NCBI RefSeq assembly: GCF_037975245.1
Contig: NC_092579.1
Location: forward strand, 23,791,166 to 23,855,165
DNA from: Apostichopus japonicus
Lineage: Eukaryota > Echinodermata > Holothuroidea > Aspidochirotida > Stichopodidae
DNA length: 64,000 nucleotides
Direction of reading: 5' to 3'
The position numbers were made by a program, and so were the translations under genes. Below, one piece after another: positions 34,311-49,465 of this stretch; the stretch's first letter is position 1; each line of letters begins with the position of its first letter. Under the pieces are notes generated by a model. It did no database searches, was not told the DNA's origin, and saw only the letters and a program-made list of their open reading frames with translations.

Positions 34311-37300
34311 ATCATACTGATCCATCAACATTCTATCCACCATCATCCTTGCCTACTTTCGTTAATCTGAAAATCACTCATAACCTTTAACCAACTTCCT
34401 GGCATTATTTGACCTACCACCCCCTCCCCTTGTGATCCAGAATCCTCTGTAATTCCTGGTCTTTCTCATATCTTTGGGCCAGGTCTCTCTCTCTATCTTT
34501 AATTAAAGGACAGATATCTGCAGAATAACTGTCTTTGGTGTGAGACAAACTGCTACTACCATAAAAGGTTACATATGAAATCATTTATCAGCCCTAGCAA
34601 CCAAAGCTTGGACCAAAGCCAACATTCATTCTGTAACCAGCAGTTTGCAAGCAAGCCATCCCGATATGTACAGTAATACAGTAACCTCTCTCACACTGAA
34701 CCTCACATGTAAAGTGTTTATTCTTTTATGTCATGAAATCTCTGAATGTCGAGAGGGGGATCATTCACACAGCTGTTTCCTCATTCGATATAACAATAAC
34801 ACTTAGCAATGTGAAGTACATACTATATTCTGTGAATAATGTAAGGCAGTCTCAATCTTGATTGGTGAACAATGTATGAACTCAATACAAATTTTGTATT
34901 GCCATCTTATACATTACATATGATCCACCTGTAAGCTTAAGTACCTACAGTACATAGTTATACCCCTTCCCCCCTTTCCCTTTCCATCCCCTTGACACTA
35001 ATTCAGCCTATAAGCCCCCCCCCCCTCTCCTCCTGTACCCTTTCTTCTGTAATATACCCCATAGTAACTTACCACTCTCACCATCACACACATATTAATA
35101 CAGCAATGCAAATTTCTGGATTTTCTCATCACAACCAGTATTACAGTCAAGTATGTACATGTTACAGTAGTTGTGTTTGCCCAGTGAAATGAAAATTAGG
35201 AAGTATGAGCCAGTGAATTGAGGCAGCTAAGCAAATTAGCAGGTTTATGACAACCTACCCTCATCAAATACTGAGTAGTCTACCAGTGCATCAGCCTACC
35301 AGCTAACCTAACATTGTTGTTGACTTTAGTAAGGTGGCATAATCAAACTTAGATCAGAGAGCTTAAGCTATAAGCACACACTGTAAATAAAGCAGCCAAG
35401 GAAATGCAATATGTCTGTTTGGATAGGCTCATCCAAATAAAATGCAAACATATAGCTAGGGTAGAGTTCACCAGGAGATACAGAACTACAATTTGGTATC
35501 AAATATATGCACACTTACAGGCTTGCAACATGTCTTACATATGTTGTAGTTCATTTTGCTCAACAACAAAAAACCACTCAACACTGAAAATCCCTGTAAA
35601 ACTTTTACTACCCTTCATTCTGTTACTTAAGCATATCTTGCTAGAATCGCAACATCAGAACCACCTACTTTAATCATAAGTCTTACATAACTGTAAACCA
35701 AAAAAATAAATAAATGACACAAATATTCCATATTTTCCTATGAATCAAACATGAACTACTATTACTAATAATTAACTAATACTGTAAGTGACAAGATGCA
35801 AGCAGCAATGCAACATGCTCTCACCTTTGATTTTATCCTGAATACATTACTATTAACATCTGACAGTTTTAGTTGCCTGCATGATTGCATTCATGTTACT
35901 ACCATTCCTATATTACTTTACGACGGTAACACAAACCTAACATACCTATCACCTACACAAACATATCATCATATCTCCAAGCAATTCATTTACTCGACTA
36001 TATTTCATTACTGCATTTTCCAGTAAAAAAACAACTCCAGTAATTAAATTTTCTAATTTTCTCTCTTCATCCCTTTGCAAGACATCTTCTCAACTTTACA
36101 TGCCCTGGAGAAAGCTGGCAACACTGCCTATAACATTTCACAGTCATCACAACGCTAATAACTTGCTGTCAGATTTCAGAAAATTTGGAGGAATTTTTTG
36201 GGGGGAGAAAGGCCTTCCCCAAAGGCGGGACGTGTATGACAAAATGTAAAAGACAACAACATCTAGGCAGCCATGCCTCTGGAGGCCGGAGCGAAACATT
36301 CGAGTAATGCCGATGGGTAATAAATGCATAAAACAAGAAAGAAAAAAAAAGATGAAATTTTTGAGAATTATAGACCTTTGCTATACTGAAGTATGCCCTT
36401 GTCTTGCTGGTAGCCATCTAAGATGCTAATCACTGAATCACAAGGGAAAATAAAATGACAACTTGTCAAACCCTTCAGCAGTTAAGCAATAGTCTGGAAA
36501 TTAAAGAGTTCATGTTCATGAAGGAAGAGGAGATATGATTGTTGTGTGCTCCCTTTTTTTTTTTGGTAATGTGAATGTTCTACAGATACCTACTACATAA
36601 TATAACCTTGATAACTTGTTGAACACTTGGGCAAAGCATGCATAGTATTACAGCAGCTGACCAATTGCAGACTGAAAACTTGAGTACAGCCTCGGCCCCG
36701 CAGACTGTAAATATCTCGCTATCAATCCCAGCAAGATCAACGGGCATCATTGTGTGGAGAGCTATGTGATATTTATCAATGACCCGTGCTTTGTATGAAT
36801 GATAACATACAGATGCTACATCAGCAGTGAAATTAATGGATTCGTTTAATTTATAAAAGATAAAAGATATCACTTGTCACTAACAAAATATTTCTCTACC
36901 AGTTTTTACTTTAGGTGCATCTATTAAACCTTCAATTTTTTTGATACTTCGCCTTCCTTTCGTAATAAATCCCAGGTTTAACTCGCATAGTCAGCGTAAT
37001 GAAGATCTGTATTTGGTTAAGATGAGCACAGAGCGTCTTCTACTGTTCGACAATCATCACATTGAACATGACAGTTTGTAATCTAGCTACCTTTACATGT
37101 CTATTAGTCATATAGAAAGGACCTGCAATATTGGTCACCATTGCCTGCTTCCTGACCGGTTGAGGCGATGTTTGCGAATATTGAATCAAAAGTACACATT
37201 TCTTTCGACCCACTGTTATTGTTTCTCACAGTGATTTTACCTATATTTTTTTAATCCTCCCTACCGGCTTATATATGACACAGGTCAATAATAAGCGGTG

Positions 37301-40245
37301 AAGCCGTTTGCAATGTCCAATGCTTCTACATTCTGCTTAGCTGTAATAACGTCATGATGTTTATTTTCATTTATTGATCGATCAGAAGGTTGAGTTTTCT
37401 TTGAAGTGCCAACTGTCTGCACAACAACAGGTGAGGAGTCATTTTAGGTGTTAATTGAACCGCGGATAAGAGCACTCACTTGTAGCGACCTGAAAATGAC
37501 ACCGGATAAATCTCTCGTAGAAGAATGAGAGATAAACAGGAAGTCCTGGATGGGCTCATTAAAGGGTCGTTTATGGTGTATCTCCACCACCTGTCGGGTG
37601 GTACTAAATTAGAAATTATAACAATACATTCATACAACCGTGTCATTGTTTTATCCAGGGTATCAGATCGTTTAATACTTGGGCAACAATTTGCCGATGA
37701 CAAGTTCAACAGCTACAGCAAGAGCTAAAGACTTCAACAGATTTGAACAGATTACGCAGTTATCAAAAAGAAGGTTTCATTGTGCAATTCAAGAATTAAT
37801 AATCCCCATCCAAGAACAAGAAATATTCAAATAGAAATGTCACTATTGAGGTCATCAGTACTGTCCCATAATCTTTGCTTGGTGAAAGTAAGTTCCTCTC
37901 AAAACTATACTTGAAGCAATACTGTCAAATTATCCCCCCCCCCCCTCCCCATCCCAAAACAGTTAGGGAGAGTGGGACAGAGAGTGATGTAAAACTGCAT
38001 AAGTTTGCTCACTGGTGATCATTTTGATCATTCTAGGATATTTGAGAGTGGGATGGGGAAGCTTTGGAGGCATGAGTAAGAAGAAGGGAGAGGGGCAAAC
38101 ACTGGATCACTTTAAAGGTTAAGGAGAAGCAACGCTTATATATAAAGTTGATTTTGAAAATGCTACCGTCACAGCTCTTACTGTGATGCTGTACAGTTGC
38201 ACGTGCACCTTTGTATGGTATGATGTTTAATCTATACATTCCCTCATAACTAAGTCTGCATGTCATTGCCTTTCAAATTATGCAGAAAAGCCCCAATCAT
38301 CAAGCAACGGCAGGTCAGTTTAGGCTGTCTAGCAAAGCTCGCACAGTTACATTCAAGGCATGCCAAAGCAAGAGTCAGATATTCACAACAACTTAAGGTT
38401 CGACATACATTATTACATTCAGAAACATAAATATTTCAACAACTCAAGTTAGATGTAAAATACCTTGATAAAATAACCAACAGTAACAGGTTTTTGACAC
38501 TAATCTCCTCCCTCAGAAAATTTCCTTTCTCCACCCATATTTGCAATGAAGTTTGACTTGTCGAGCTAATGCACTTCGTTATTATCGGATTCAGATTGGT
38601 ACTGGAAAGATTAAGAGAATTTTACCGAGATGCAAAACGATACAGTACTGTAAGTCATAACTACTTGGATACTTGATATGTAAGACACTACTTTTTACAA
38701 TACATACCTGGGAAATGTTAAAGATATCACTAATGCATTTGTAATGCCAAACACAAAATTGCCTAAATTATAACTGCTGGCCAAGTGGGCATTTGTAGTA
38801 CACAAAACTAGCATTGTAGCTCAGAATACATGAACCAGGGAGTTAAATAACAGTTCCCTGCATGTACCAGCTTACAAAGTTCTCTCTAAATGGACTTTAA
38901 TCTGCCCTAAAGATTTTCCTTTTCTTAGGGTTGTCACAATCGAAGAGGAGAAACTGCAAAGCCAACCGCTACTTGTGGAAGTTCATTTATCTTCAAACCG
39001 AAAGAGGATTTATAAAATCAATAAAGTAAAAGTGAACTTGTATAGTTAATCCTCTCAGTGAGATCGGTAATTGTACTAAAGGCTCCACAGGACACCCATC
39101 TCCAACAAAACATTTACTTGACTCTCTAAATGATTTATCAAAGCATGAGGCAATTTCTGTCCCTAAGAGAGAATAAGAAACCCCCCACCCTGCAGAGCAG
39201 ACTTTACAGTTATCTCACACTTCAATATGAAAGCCAGATGAGAAACATGACGCTAAATAAATTTAGCAATGTTTGCTTTCATTGCATCGAGGTGATTTAC
39301 CTTTCAAAACGAAGATTGGGGAAGATAAGCAGAAACAACGGAAAGATATCAAAATATTCCTTTTGCAATCATCCAACCTCCATCATCCCCCTCCCCTCAT
39401 ATTGGCAAGACTGTCTTCTATAGCCATCATTTTTTAATGCAAAATTGCATCTGACCTCCTTCTATTTTAGCCGAGGTCAACTCCTGCAACATATGGCATT
39501 TAGTTTTAGGAGCCTTGTTTCTTTATTTGCCTAACTGTTTTATTCCCACTCTAAGTTCCTTCCTTCTTATAATTTTGCGTCCAAACACCGTTTCATTAGT
39601 TACACAGGGTTTTTAAGTTTAAGGTCTCTCATAAGTGTAGACGGATGAGTTTGAACTCCGCTGGTCTCTACTCTCTTTGTTTTCTACTGACCTTCCAGAT
39701 TGTGAACTAATTACTAATGCAGCTTTTCCCCCCTACTGGCTAATGACTTTTACAAACGGAACCCGTTACCAGGGAGTTTGATTCTGACAGGAATTGAAAC
39801 TTCGCCGCCCATTTATTTCTTCATGCGCAGAATAATATGTATGCATCTGTGCATAGCAGCTTGAGTAATACGATTTCGGGTACGTGCTAGCAACTAATGA
39901 CTTGATTACATTATGAGCCACGCTGCCATGACTCGAGGTAACGTGATGGGAATTCATTTATAAAACCATCAAATGCCATTAAGTATGAAGACAGTCGTGT
40001 CAGAATCTGCAGAAAAGAGGTACAAATTGGTGCTATATATAAAGCCCAACAGGTGGATGATCGACCTTTGACACCTGACATACTTTTACCTTGACTTAGA
40101 TGATACAAACTATGCAAAGTGCAAATTGGCAGTATGATAAGTTCCTGGGATTAATATTCTCATAACTGTAGTAGGTTTAATACGACAAGTATTCTTTGAA
40201 ACCATTCAGCTGTCTACTTTTAGACTAATCCGGTTGTGATCTTCT
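34311..40245. other. Non-coding span
   Basis: No gene, RNA or element supported in about 5.9 kb. Poly-C runs at 35017-35026 and 37937-37946. Scattered open frames of 60-97 codons have no recognisable motifs and AT-driven composition. Confidence 0.4.
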
Positions 40246-40442
<197 letters not shown>

Positions 40443-43400
40443 ATAAACCATACAATATGTATAAAACTGAATACAATTCATCTATAATTACACGATCTGG
40501 ATAAACCGAAAGAATCTTCAACACTACACCATTTCAGCAAAGCCGTTTCCTACAGAAATACTTACAAACAATGTTATAATTACTGCGAAGAAATGCTCTT
40601 TCTCTATTTATCAAACGGATGTTGCGTCAATGAGAGAAAATAAAATCATAACAATAGTTCCTCTATCGTTTCATTAAGGATGCACTATAATCAATCGTAA
40701 CTAAAAACATCTGACCTGGATTTTAAGTTTAATACAACTACAAAAATAGATAGGAAATAAAGCAAAGATATGCATTCAAATGACAATTGGCTGCTGTTTG
40801 TGACGTCAATAATTAAGTACAAAGACCATATTCTAGTCAGGAGATACTTGTGTACATGTGGAGATGAGAAGCAGCTCTGGTTATCCTTAGAGAAGGTATC
40901 TCTATAAGCAGATTATCATTCAACTTTGGTCCATTTTCATTTTTCAAATACTTCTTGATCATAACAAAACAGAAGCAGTTTTAAAGCATTTTTTAAAATG
41001 TGGAAAATTTGGAAAAAAATGTTCCTTTTTCCCCCTTTTTTTTTTAGAGGGGGGGGGGGACGGAGAGGGAAGACATGCGATATGGCATGAAAATGTGTCT
41101 GACTGAAGAATTTTAGAATCAATAGGTATCGATAAAGTCTTCACATCTGAGACAATGCCAAACATTTAATCAACTGCAATCTCTTAATTTGATTGACAAT
41201 CAGTAGAACTGCAATAAAAAGCCCGCCTTAAAACCGATATACATTTATTCACATGAAAAAGTAATTACTCCAAAATTTTAATACAAGAGCTTAATGTTTC
41301 TTTCAAAAGAAATTTTATGGACTAATCATTCCAAATAATTCATGCTGTGGAATTTTATTGGGGAAGACATAATACTTATCATTTTCATACCAGGTACTAT
41401 TAAACCACTCTGTCTGAGAGCTTTTTAATGTAAATTTTGGCAAATCCATTGTAGATTTGAAACCACCACTGTACACGGCTAGGATGAATAGGACAATATT
41501 CTCAGATGACTAGGAAACTTGTGTCTACAGCCTTCCAGGGTGATAGAATTACCTGTTTTCTCAAAGGGCTATCTAATCAAGTAATATCCAAATCATAACA
41601 TATCATGGGGAGTTTCACCCTTCAACTCTGGGATTTATTTCGACTTTTCAAGGATACTTAAAGTTTGACATGTTTCATACAATGATAGATCGAATGCGTA
41701 CTAACAGTTTATTTTACTTTGATCAAAGTACAATCTATGAGGTGATAGGTATGAAACAGTGCATAGTAACTATGAAACTTGACTAGTGTGTATCTAGTAT
41801 GTAGTACTAACAGTACAAACAGTTTATTACTGTTATAATAGTTCTATGTGTATAGTACGTAGGGACACCAGTGAATCTGCAAACAAGTATAAGACAGAGA
41901 GAGGCCATACCACATCAACATACTGTAGCTGCTACTCTACTACACAAGTAGGACTATATATGTACTGGGTGTTGCTGGTACATCAATTATATCATCAGCA
42001 GATACTAGAGCATTAGCAAGTACACAGAGCTTTGATTAGTACAATATTTACTAGCAGCACTCTATAAACAATCACTTGGAACACTGGTTACACATATATA
42101 CATGAGACACTTAACACATAGCAATCTATCATTGGTACATGAACTACATATGGATGGGACAAATGTGACATAGTTAAGTATAGAATGAGACACATTATAT
42201 AGTACAAAATGTGCAGCATATGAGACAACAGTGAGAGTTGCTACTCGGTCCATGTACTTATAGCAGCTCCCTGGCAACAATCGACTCTAGCAAAATGTAC
42301 AATTTACTCTTAGAGAAGATATATTGATAAGATATCAGATATAACTTAGAAATATAAGTTGTATGTATTAGAATGTGATACCAGCATAGCTAGGTAATTG
42401 CCGACTAAATTATACAGAATGAGTCACTATATAGCAAACAACAGCGTGGTATCAGGTGCTTAGTACAGTATAGTGATATAGGTAAGTATAGCGTCGTACA
42501 CTAGCAAACCTAGAACATGTCAAATTACTGTAGTGTAGTATTGGTCATATAAAGTTAGTACACAATGACACTATCCTGCTCAAAAGCAATGTTACCGTGC
42601 AGCTAGTAACATACACTGGCACAGTAACATTAGCACACTAAGACCCTATACTAACACAGTATATTGATATGGTTAGTACAGTATGACGTACTATCATTCT
42701 GTGATTCCAGAAACACTTCTAGCAAGTTGCACCACAACAACACAATACAAAGGGATAAACATTCGCAATGTGTAATGAAAACCAATACCAATTAAAACGT
42801 ATCATCGTTATCAAATAAAGATGTCCTGCTTTTGTGTCGTTTTTCTGTTTTTTTCCCCTTAAAATTCTAATCTGCTTTGATGTCACTAAGGATGCCATCG
42901 CTACATGATAATCCTACAAAAGGTTTTATAGTACCTGCAACTTATTTTTCTTCCCCTCACTTTCTTCTTTGCACCCTTGCTCCAGCTTCGTTGGACCGTG
43001 AAATAATCAGCCAAGCTTAAAGATCAGAATTGAACTAAAGGGTAGTAAACACTTCAATTTAATCATCTGCTGCTAGGAAGTTTTCGTTTGACCGACTATT
43101 TCAATCAATAAAAGAGCTGGACCGAGCAAACTTCACCAGAGGAAAACACAAACATGGCTGGCTGAGTGGCTAGCTGTACCCGAGATGGGAACCATGGTCG
43201 ACCAGGTGTGTGTGTTATACCTACGTACGTAGGTGTACACAAGTCAATTACAATAATTGTATATATACCATTAAAAGGAAGTCTAAAGGCCTAAAGTTTA
43301 TTTTGTGAGGAGGACTCAAGGAGGATAGAAAAAGATGAAAATCTTCATTTCCATTTGCTAACCAGTACCGACTTTCAAACAAATGCAGTTGACATACCAG

Positions 43401-43742
43401 GCATCATCTTAGACTGGAATTAAGCACCATAAGACACCAAGTAAATAAACAATCTGTTCTTTATAATAATAATAAAATATTAGTATATGGACCACTGGAT
43501 CCCTCTTCTAAGTATATATAAACTATGAAACCTTGCCATGAAACAATCCAGACATATAATCTCATCCAGTTCTATTAAGCCCACTTCTATCACTTTTGGC
43601 GAAGTTCTCTGTTCAAACTACCTCTTTTAGAGCTCTAACAAAAACTGGGAGAGCTCGATAGAAGGATTTCATTATTCCAGGAAGACATTGAGGACATGAA
43701 GGTCCCGAAGTAGTCAGTCGTAGGAGTATTAGTATATGATGG
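40443..43742. other. Non-coding span
   Basis: No gene supported. 41740-42720 is dense in GTACAGTATAG- and TAGTAC-like words without a clean period, perhaps a decayed repeat. A G10 run at 41050-41059 lies next to a T run. Confidence 0.35.
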
Positions 43743-43791
43743 TTATTATTATTATCGTATAATAACCTTTATTATACGATAATAATAATAA
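43743..43791. repeat. 23-bp perfect hairpin, 3-base loop
   Basis: Arms 43743-43765 and 43769-43791 are exact inverted repeats around CCT. The stem contains one CGTATAATAA word amid ATT repeats, so it is a decayed simple-repeat palindrome with a unique centre. Confidence 0.9.
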
Positions 43792-44663
43792 ACCTTAATT
43801 AAGCATAAAGCAGATAACGATACAGGAACCATTTAGGATTATTATTCTTCATATTCGTCGAGGAATGACAGGTGAGGGAATAGTAATGACAGCTATACGT
43901 TTATCTAGGTCAAAGTAATTCACGGCACAGTACCGTCAAACCTCACTGAAAAACAAATAAGACTACTTGTTGAGATAGGCCACATATAAATACAGTAGTA
44001 GTGCTATATTCCGCAAATGAAATTCAACCAAATTTAAGTCTAGTTACAAAAATTTCCTTTTCAAGTCTCAGTTCTTCAGATGACCAACATGAAGTAAAAG
44101 AATACACTTATGATGAGAAAAGATCTATTTTACAGACAGGTAAACAAGGAAAGAACTATGACTTCGAGTCCCATGTAAGTTCTCTGAAAATCCCTGCACA
44201 TATGAAGATCGACATTGAGAAGAGTAGGTAGGTAGTTGACCTCACATTGACCCTGTGACCGTGTAACCCAAGGCAAACCAACTGACCATGAAGAAATCAA
44301 GGAGAATTGTCATGTGCCTGTGCACCCTGCTGGAAGGTGAATTTAATTGGTGAAATTCCAGCTGCAAGGCAGTTCTTCCACCGGTGAACTGTAAAATATG
44401 ATTTTGCAATTGTTACTAATTATCCCAGTGAGCATCGCTGGACTGAGCTGCCCAAAGATTCAACAACCTAAATGACAGACACATGCCAACTCTAGCTTCC
44501 CTTTATTCCTCCTCATCCCATGCAACTCTAAAGACATTTTTTGTTGATTTGAAAATATTTAAGAATTTCACTTGGAAGAAAAAAGGCAATAGACAGTACA
44601 CTTGTTTGTACAAATGACTGCAGGGTTCAAAAACCAAAAAAATTGACAGAACGAAAAATTTGT
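43792..44663. other. Non-coding span
   Basis: Nothing recognised. A 76-codon open frame at 44001-44231 (plus) has no motif. Confidence 0.35.
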
Positions 44664-46364
44664 TTAAAGATGAACGATAGTGATTTTGCAGCATCGACGA
44701 AAAAATACGATTTTATTCAAGAGTATTCTAGTTGGTTTCCATATTACACATGTGAAAATTCAAGTCAATCCGATGTTGGGAAAGGCTTAAAAAAAATTCC
44801 TAAACTCGTTGATTTTTTAAACAAAAATTGGGGTTTTCGCGAACAGCGATATGATGATCACGTGATCTACAGTGACATGTGACGTCATTATGATGATAAC
44901 AAAGTGAGCTCGGCGTAGTGTACTTCAGCAGTGTGCACTTAGTGTGTAAGTTTAGTTGCAACCTACTCTATATTGGACTCGACAAACAACCTAAACCAGA
45001 GAGGAGATTTGATACACTGCGTGAGACTTTTAACGGTCTAATTTTAATAAGGTGTTATTGTTCCTGCTTTTTCTTGTCGTTTTAGTGAAGCCGACTGCCC
45101 CAATGTAAATTACGGAATAATCGGTCATAGAGCCATCTCGGGCCCAATTGAAATTTGCGTGTGGCAAGGTCACTAAAGTAGTAAAAGTTTGAAAGATTGA
45201 TGCTTTTATGCCGCATTATTTATATATATCCCGATAAATGCAACAGTAAGTGTTGGAACTGGAAGACATGTCAGACGTGAACAACCTAATGACTATGTTA
45301 GGAGAGAATCCACGTGCAAATTTCAATTGGGGCATGGACGTCGCTTAGGCAGAGTTTTTTTGGGCAGAGATGTATTCATACCCTCCAAACCACTTTAAAT
45401 GTAATACGAATAGGAAATGTGTGTATGCTCGAGCGAAACAAAACATCGTGTAAGTATTACTTACGGTAGCGCACACTGTCACTTACGTTTGCACAGTGTG
45501 AAAGTACCGTTTGCGGACCTACGTGAAGTTGGGCTAGAATACGATTCCTCCTGAAGCCCAAACCACGAGGCATGCATGTGAATAAACGCAATAGGCATTG
45601 CATGTAGTGAGAAAATTGTTCGAGCTAGACTAACTACTCGATTGAGTTCAAATGCGGTTGTATTTCAAGCTCAATGAAACCTTTCTGTTGGATTTAATGA
45701 CGCACGGAACAAGGAACGTTTATGTTTTACAGTAGGCCTAGTGCATACAAGCGAATCTACTTTGTTTAGAACTTTGGATTTTCTTTCGGATGTTATACTA
45801 AACTACGTTTGAGACTATCATCACTATTGTTATTGTGCCAGTTTGACTGGTAAGTGGGCACATTCATACATCACTCTGTATAAAACCCGCCAAAACGTGA
45901 TCTTGAGATTTACGTTACTTTGGGTCAGCTTGCGAGTTACCTCTTCAGATATTGGGAAACCGTTGCGAAATCGCCGCAAATTTCGTAAAAAAAAACTTGT
46001 AAACACGTGGTGAAGAAATCAAGAAACACCATGATATTCATTATCTATTTATGTCTTGAACATTACGCCGGAAAATAACAGTTATGCTGACACGAAATGC
46101 ACGCACAGCTCCGTACTGAACAGTTCACAACAGAAAAGATCATCACAGTGACGTCATTCACTGACCTGAGGGCTGTTCAAGGTCGTTGCAGTGTTTGCAA
46201 ATTCCTAAATTACGGAGACGAAAAAACGATGTTTTAATTCCCTTTTTTATAACTTTCCGGTGTGCTATTTGGAAAATAAAAAAAATATGTTGCTTGGTAA
46301 CATATAAACTACATTATATATGAAAATGAGAGATTTTTTTTCCGTCACTATCGTTCTACTTTAA
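44664..46364. mobile_element. TTAA-flanked inverted-repeat element B (non-autonomous)
   Basis: The element body is 44668-46360 (1693 bp), bounded by TTAA on both sides. Left end AGATGAACGATAGTGA, right end (reverse complement) AGTAGAACGATAGTGA: 14 of 16 match. TTAA target duplications occur in piggyBac and Kolobok. The ends start AG, not the CCY of piggyBac, so a Kolobok-type element is more likely. It holds no transposase. A TGACGTCA palindrome lies near each end (44880-44887 and 46149-46156), at 212 and 204 bp from the termini. A nested 16-bp inverted repeat is at 45143-45158 / 45316-45331. Confidence 0.7.
45143..45331. repeat. Nested 16-bp inverted repeat in element B
   Basis: CCCAATTGAAATTTGC at 45143-45158 and its exact reverse complement at 45316-45331; similarity continues imperfectly outward. 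It may be a second, small inserted element or a folded remnant. Confidence 0.7.
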
Positions 46365-49300
46365 GCAGACAGCAGGTTGGCTCTTATTTCTGCGATGGTG
46401 AAATGATTGGTACACTTGAAGATCTCTCTTAGTTAGGTCTGTCTTGTTATAGGGATATTTTCATAAGTTTGTTTTCAAACAACTGCATTCATTAATGACC
46501 ACAGACAAGGACGGGTTAACTATTTTTGGTCTTTAGCCCTATCTCTTCTTTCCTTCCTCATCCTTTCCTATCAAATTTCCAAGTAAATACCTGCCTGCAT
46601 ATATACCGGATAAGTTGATCTGATAAAATGCTTGAATTGCAAGAGTAAACGCCGATGAATGTAACATGCCATCATTACAGTATCATGCATGTTGCTGTTT
46701 ATTTCACTACATAGAAATACCAAACAGTAGGTATTTTTGATAGTGCAATAGTTATGAGAAGCAACAGATAAGTGATAACTTAGTTTCTTAGCTCAGATAT
46801 ATACGCCATGTATGAGCCATGTTGATTTGAACAAACAAAAAATAACCTACTTTCACATTTTAGAAGTGCTTAAACCCTTAAAGACAAAAAACCCCAAAAC
46901 ATCCAGTTTGGGTTTAAAGGCTTTCGTTGTTTGGTTCTTCAGGGACGACATGTTTGCATCTTTCTACAGCTAGCGGTGCTACGTTACATAAGTATCACTT
47001 TCTCGAGAGGCAATTTTGATATCTACACAGCCTGATGGTTATTTTTCTCAATTTTTTTTTGCCCTCACAAAAAGAATTGTCACAAGAAGATAAATTTGCA
47101 GTTCTTCAGAAACTCTAAACGGGTAAGAGACCAACCCTCGAGAGAATTCGAGGAACTTTGTCACGAAAAGAAACAGTCTGTCCAACACGTCATCTTCAAC
47201 CCATCACTTCTTTCTCCCTTGGTTTACCCTGACCCATTTATTTGCTTAGCAGACTGCAGTGGGGGCCCCATACACATGACACTTAAAGAGGTGTGCATGT
47301 ACTATCCTGTGTGATGGTACATCGGTGCAACCCACAGCAACCTTAACATTCTAGATGTGATGGTGAAAATGTGACTAATTCTTTCCCTTAGTACTACTGT
47401 ATTTGATCACATTGCACAATTCAAGAGTGTAGCCAGCATACCTTTGGACTGTATCATTCAAGCATTGTATGAATGCTAGTGGTTTTCATATTTATGCTGG
47501 TATGAGAGAGTTGAAACGGCCATGTTTTCTACTTTTTTCTGCCTCGTCACCGGTGTATGACAGTGAAATTTCCACACCCACGGTCAAAAATTGCTCACAG
47601 AAAAATTGCAAATGAAGCAGCCTCCAGCAATCTTTCCGCAAGTGAATGTTTATTAACGCCTAATTACTGATTACCTCCAATTCAAGCAATTTTTTTTTTT
47701 ACGTCTCTGCATTTTGTCACATTATGTTTATAAACATGGAAAAAGCACACTGGAAAATCTCAATATCTTATGCATTATTTAAAAAATGGAAAATATAGAA
47801 TTCATGTTAACTAAGTTAAAAATTGCAATGGATTCAAGTGTCAAGAAGAATAAATACAATATTTTCAAGTCTACTGTATACTCATAAACCTGCATTAAGC
47901 AAAGGGCAGACCCAAAAGTTACAACATTAGCTGTGAGATTTTATTTTTCACACATTTTCTTGAGGGATCAATTGCATCTTTCAGCAAGACTCTGTGATAT
48001 TAAGAAAAGGTGTAATATTCTCAAAGTTGAATTATAATCAAAGGAAAGGGTGGTCCCTCTCTGGCAAAGTCTTGGCTCTATCAAATATAACTACATACTA
48101 TACATATAAATGTAGGCAGACAGAATCATACACTGTAGATGCTACATGTACACTTGAACACAATATGTGTACAACACCTCATTTAATGATTAAGACGATT
48201 GCATCAGGGAACTGCAGCCTTCATAAATAAACGATGTTTCCTACTGAAAACTGTTAAAACTTGGAGACCATTAATCATTCTTTCATGACAGTAACCATAC
48301 TTATTTACTAGTGAGGGAGTAAAAGGAGAGAAATATCCAAGATTCTCAAGAGCCAAATTTAGAAGGTTTCCTGACGGTAGGAGGTCATTGATTTAACAAA
48401 ATTAATCACTTACATCCAAACTACCCACCCACCCCCCCACCTCCCCCTCTCCAAAGAAGAGTTCTCAAGGGCTTTCAGTCTTGGGCCCAACTTCAATTTT
48501 CTATAAACAGCAGCTACTCAGATCATACAATGCACAGTTTCTAAGTTTCTTCGGCTTATATCTTCATTATTTCAAAGAAGTGAATGACCACTAGGATAAT
48601 AAGAAAATTATAATTTATTTCACATTTTGACATGTGGTTTGCGCTGATCATCTTTGTAGGAATTTTGACCTCCCTACTCTTTCTGGAAATCCAAGTCTCC
48701 GAAATACCTTTTTGGCTCAGAGCCATGCCAATAATAAAACCAACTTAATTCACTGGATGGGTGACGAGCTAGGATAAGCATTTATCAATAACTGTTCTCC
48801 GGCTTCTGTTGTTTTGGATCAAAGTCACAAGCCTAAAGAGGGGGGGGGGGAGGGGGAGTTCACCCAGCAATATATTGTTTTCTTTAAATATAGTTTCTCT
48901 CTCTCCATTTTTTCTTACTATTTGACACAGGTTTAAAGTATGTAGACTGCTGAGGTATAAAGTTATAAACAGTCCTACTTTCTTTTAACCTTTGTGTTTA
49001 CATTTTGTAATGCACAAAATCACATACTGTACCTACAGTATGCCAATTACAGACTGACTAAAAGTGGGCAATTCTTAATTAAATGAATAATTATAACATA
49101 ATCATAGCGTGAGAAAAATACTTTAAAACCTGGGTCCATGTATTGTACAGTATCCTGTCCAACTGGAAATCACGACGAACCTTATGAAGTAAGTCTTGAA
49201 AATAATATTTACTTATTCAATTGTGTGGCTCGGTTATATACAGTGTAGCAACTGACAGATCCGATTAATGGCAAATATTTTGATTAAGAGTATTAAACTT

Positions 49301-49465
49301 CTCTTGTAGACTCTGGTGAAATATTGAGTATTTCCATTTTGATTTTATAAATGGAAAGCAAATCCATCAATTTCATTCCCCGCAACTGAAAGTTGCAAAT
49401 GTTTGGAAACTTTATCATGAATTGGAACATTGAGGAAGCTGATATCTGATAAGACAGGCCAAAAC
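46365..49465. other. Non-coding span
   Basis: No gene supported. Poly-T at 47691-47700, C-rich 48425-48450, and a G10 run at 48841-48850. The stretch 46880-46930 contains GTTTGGGTTTAAAGG next to an A/C-rich inverted partner, not long enough to call. Confidence 0.35.
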
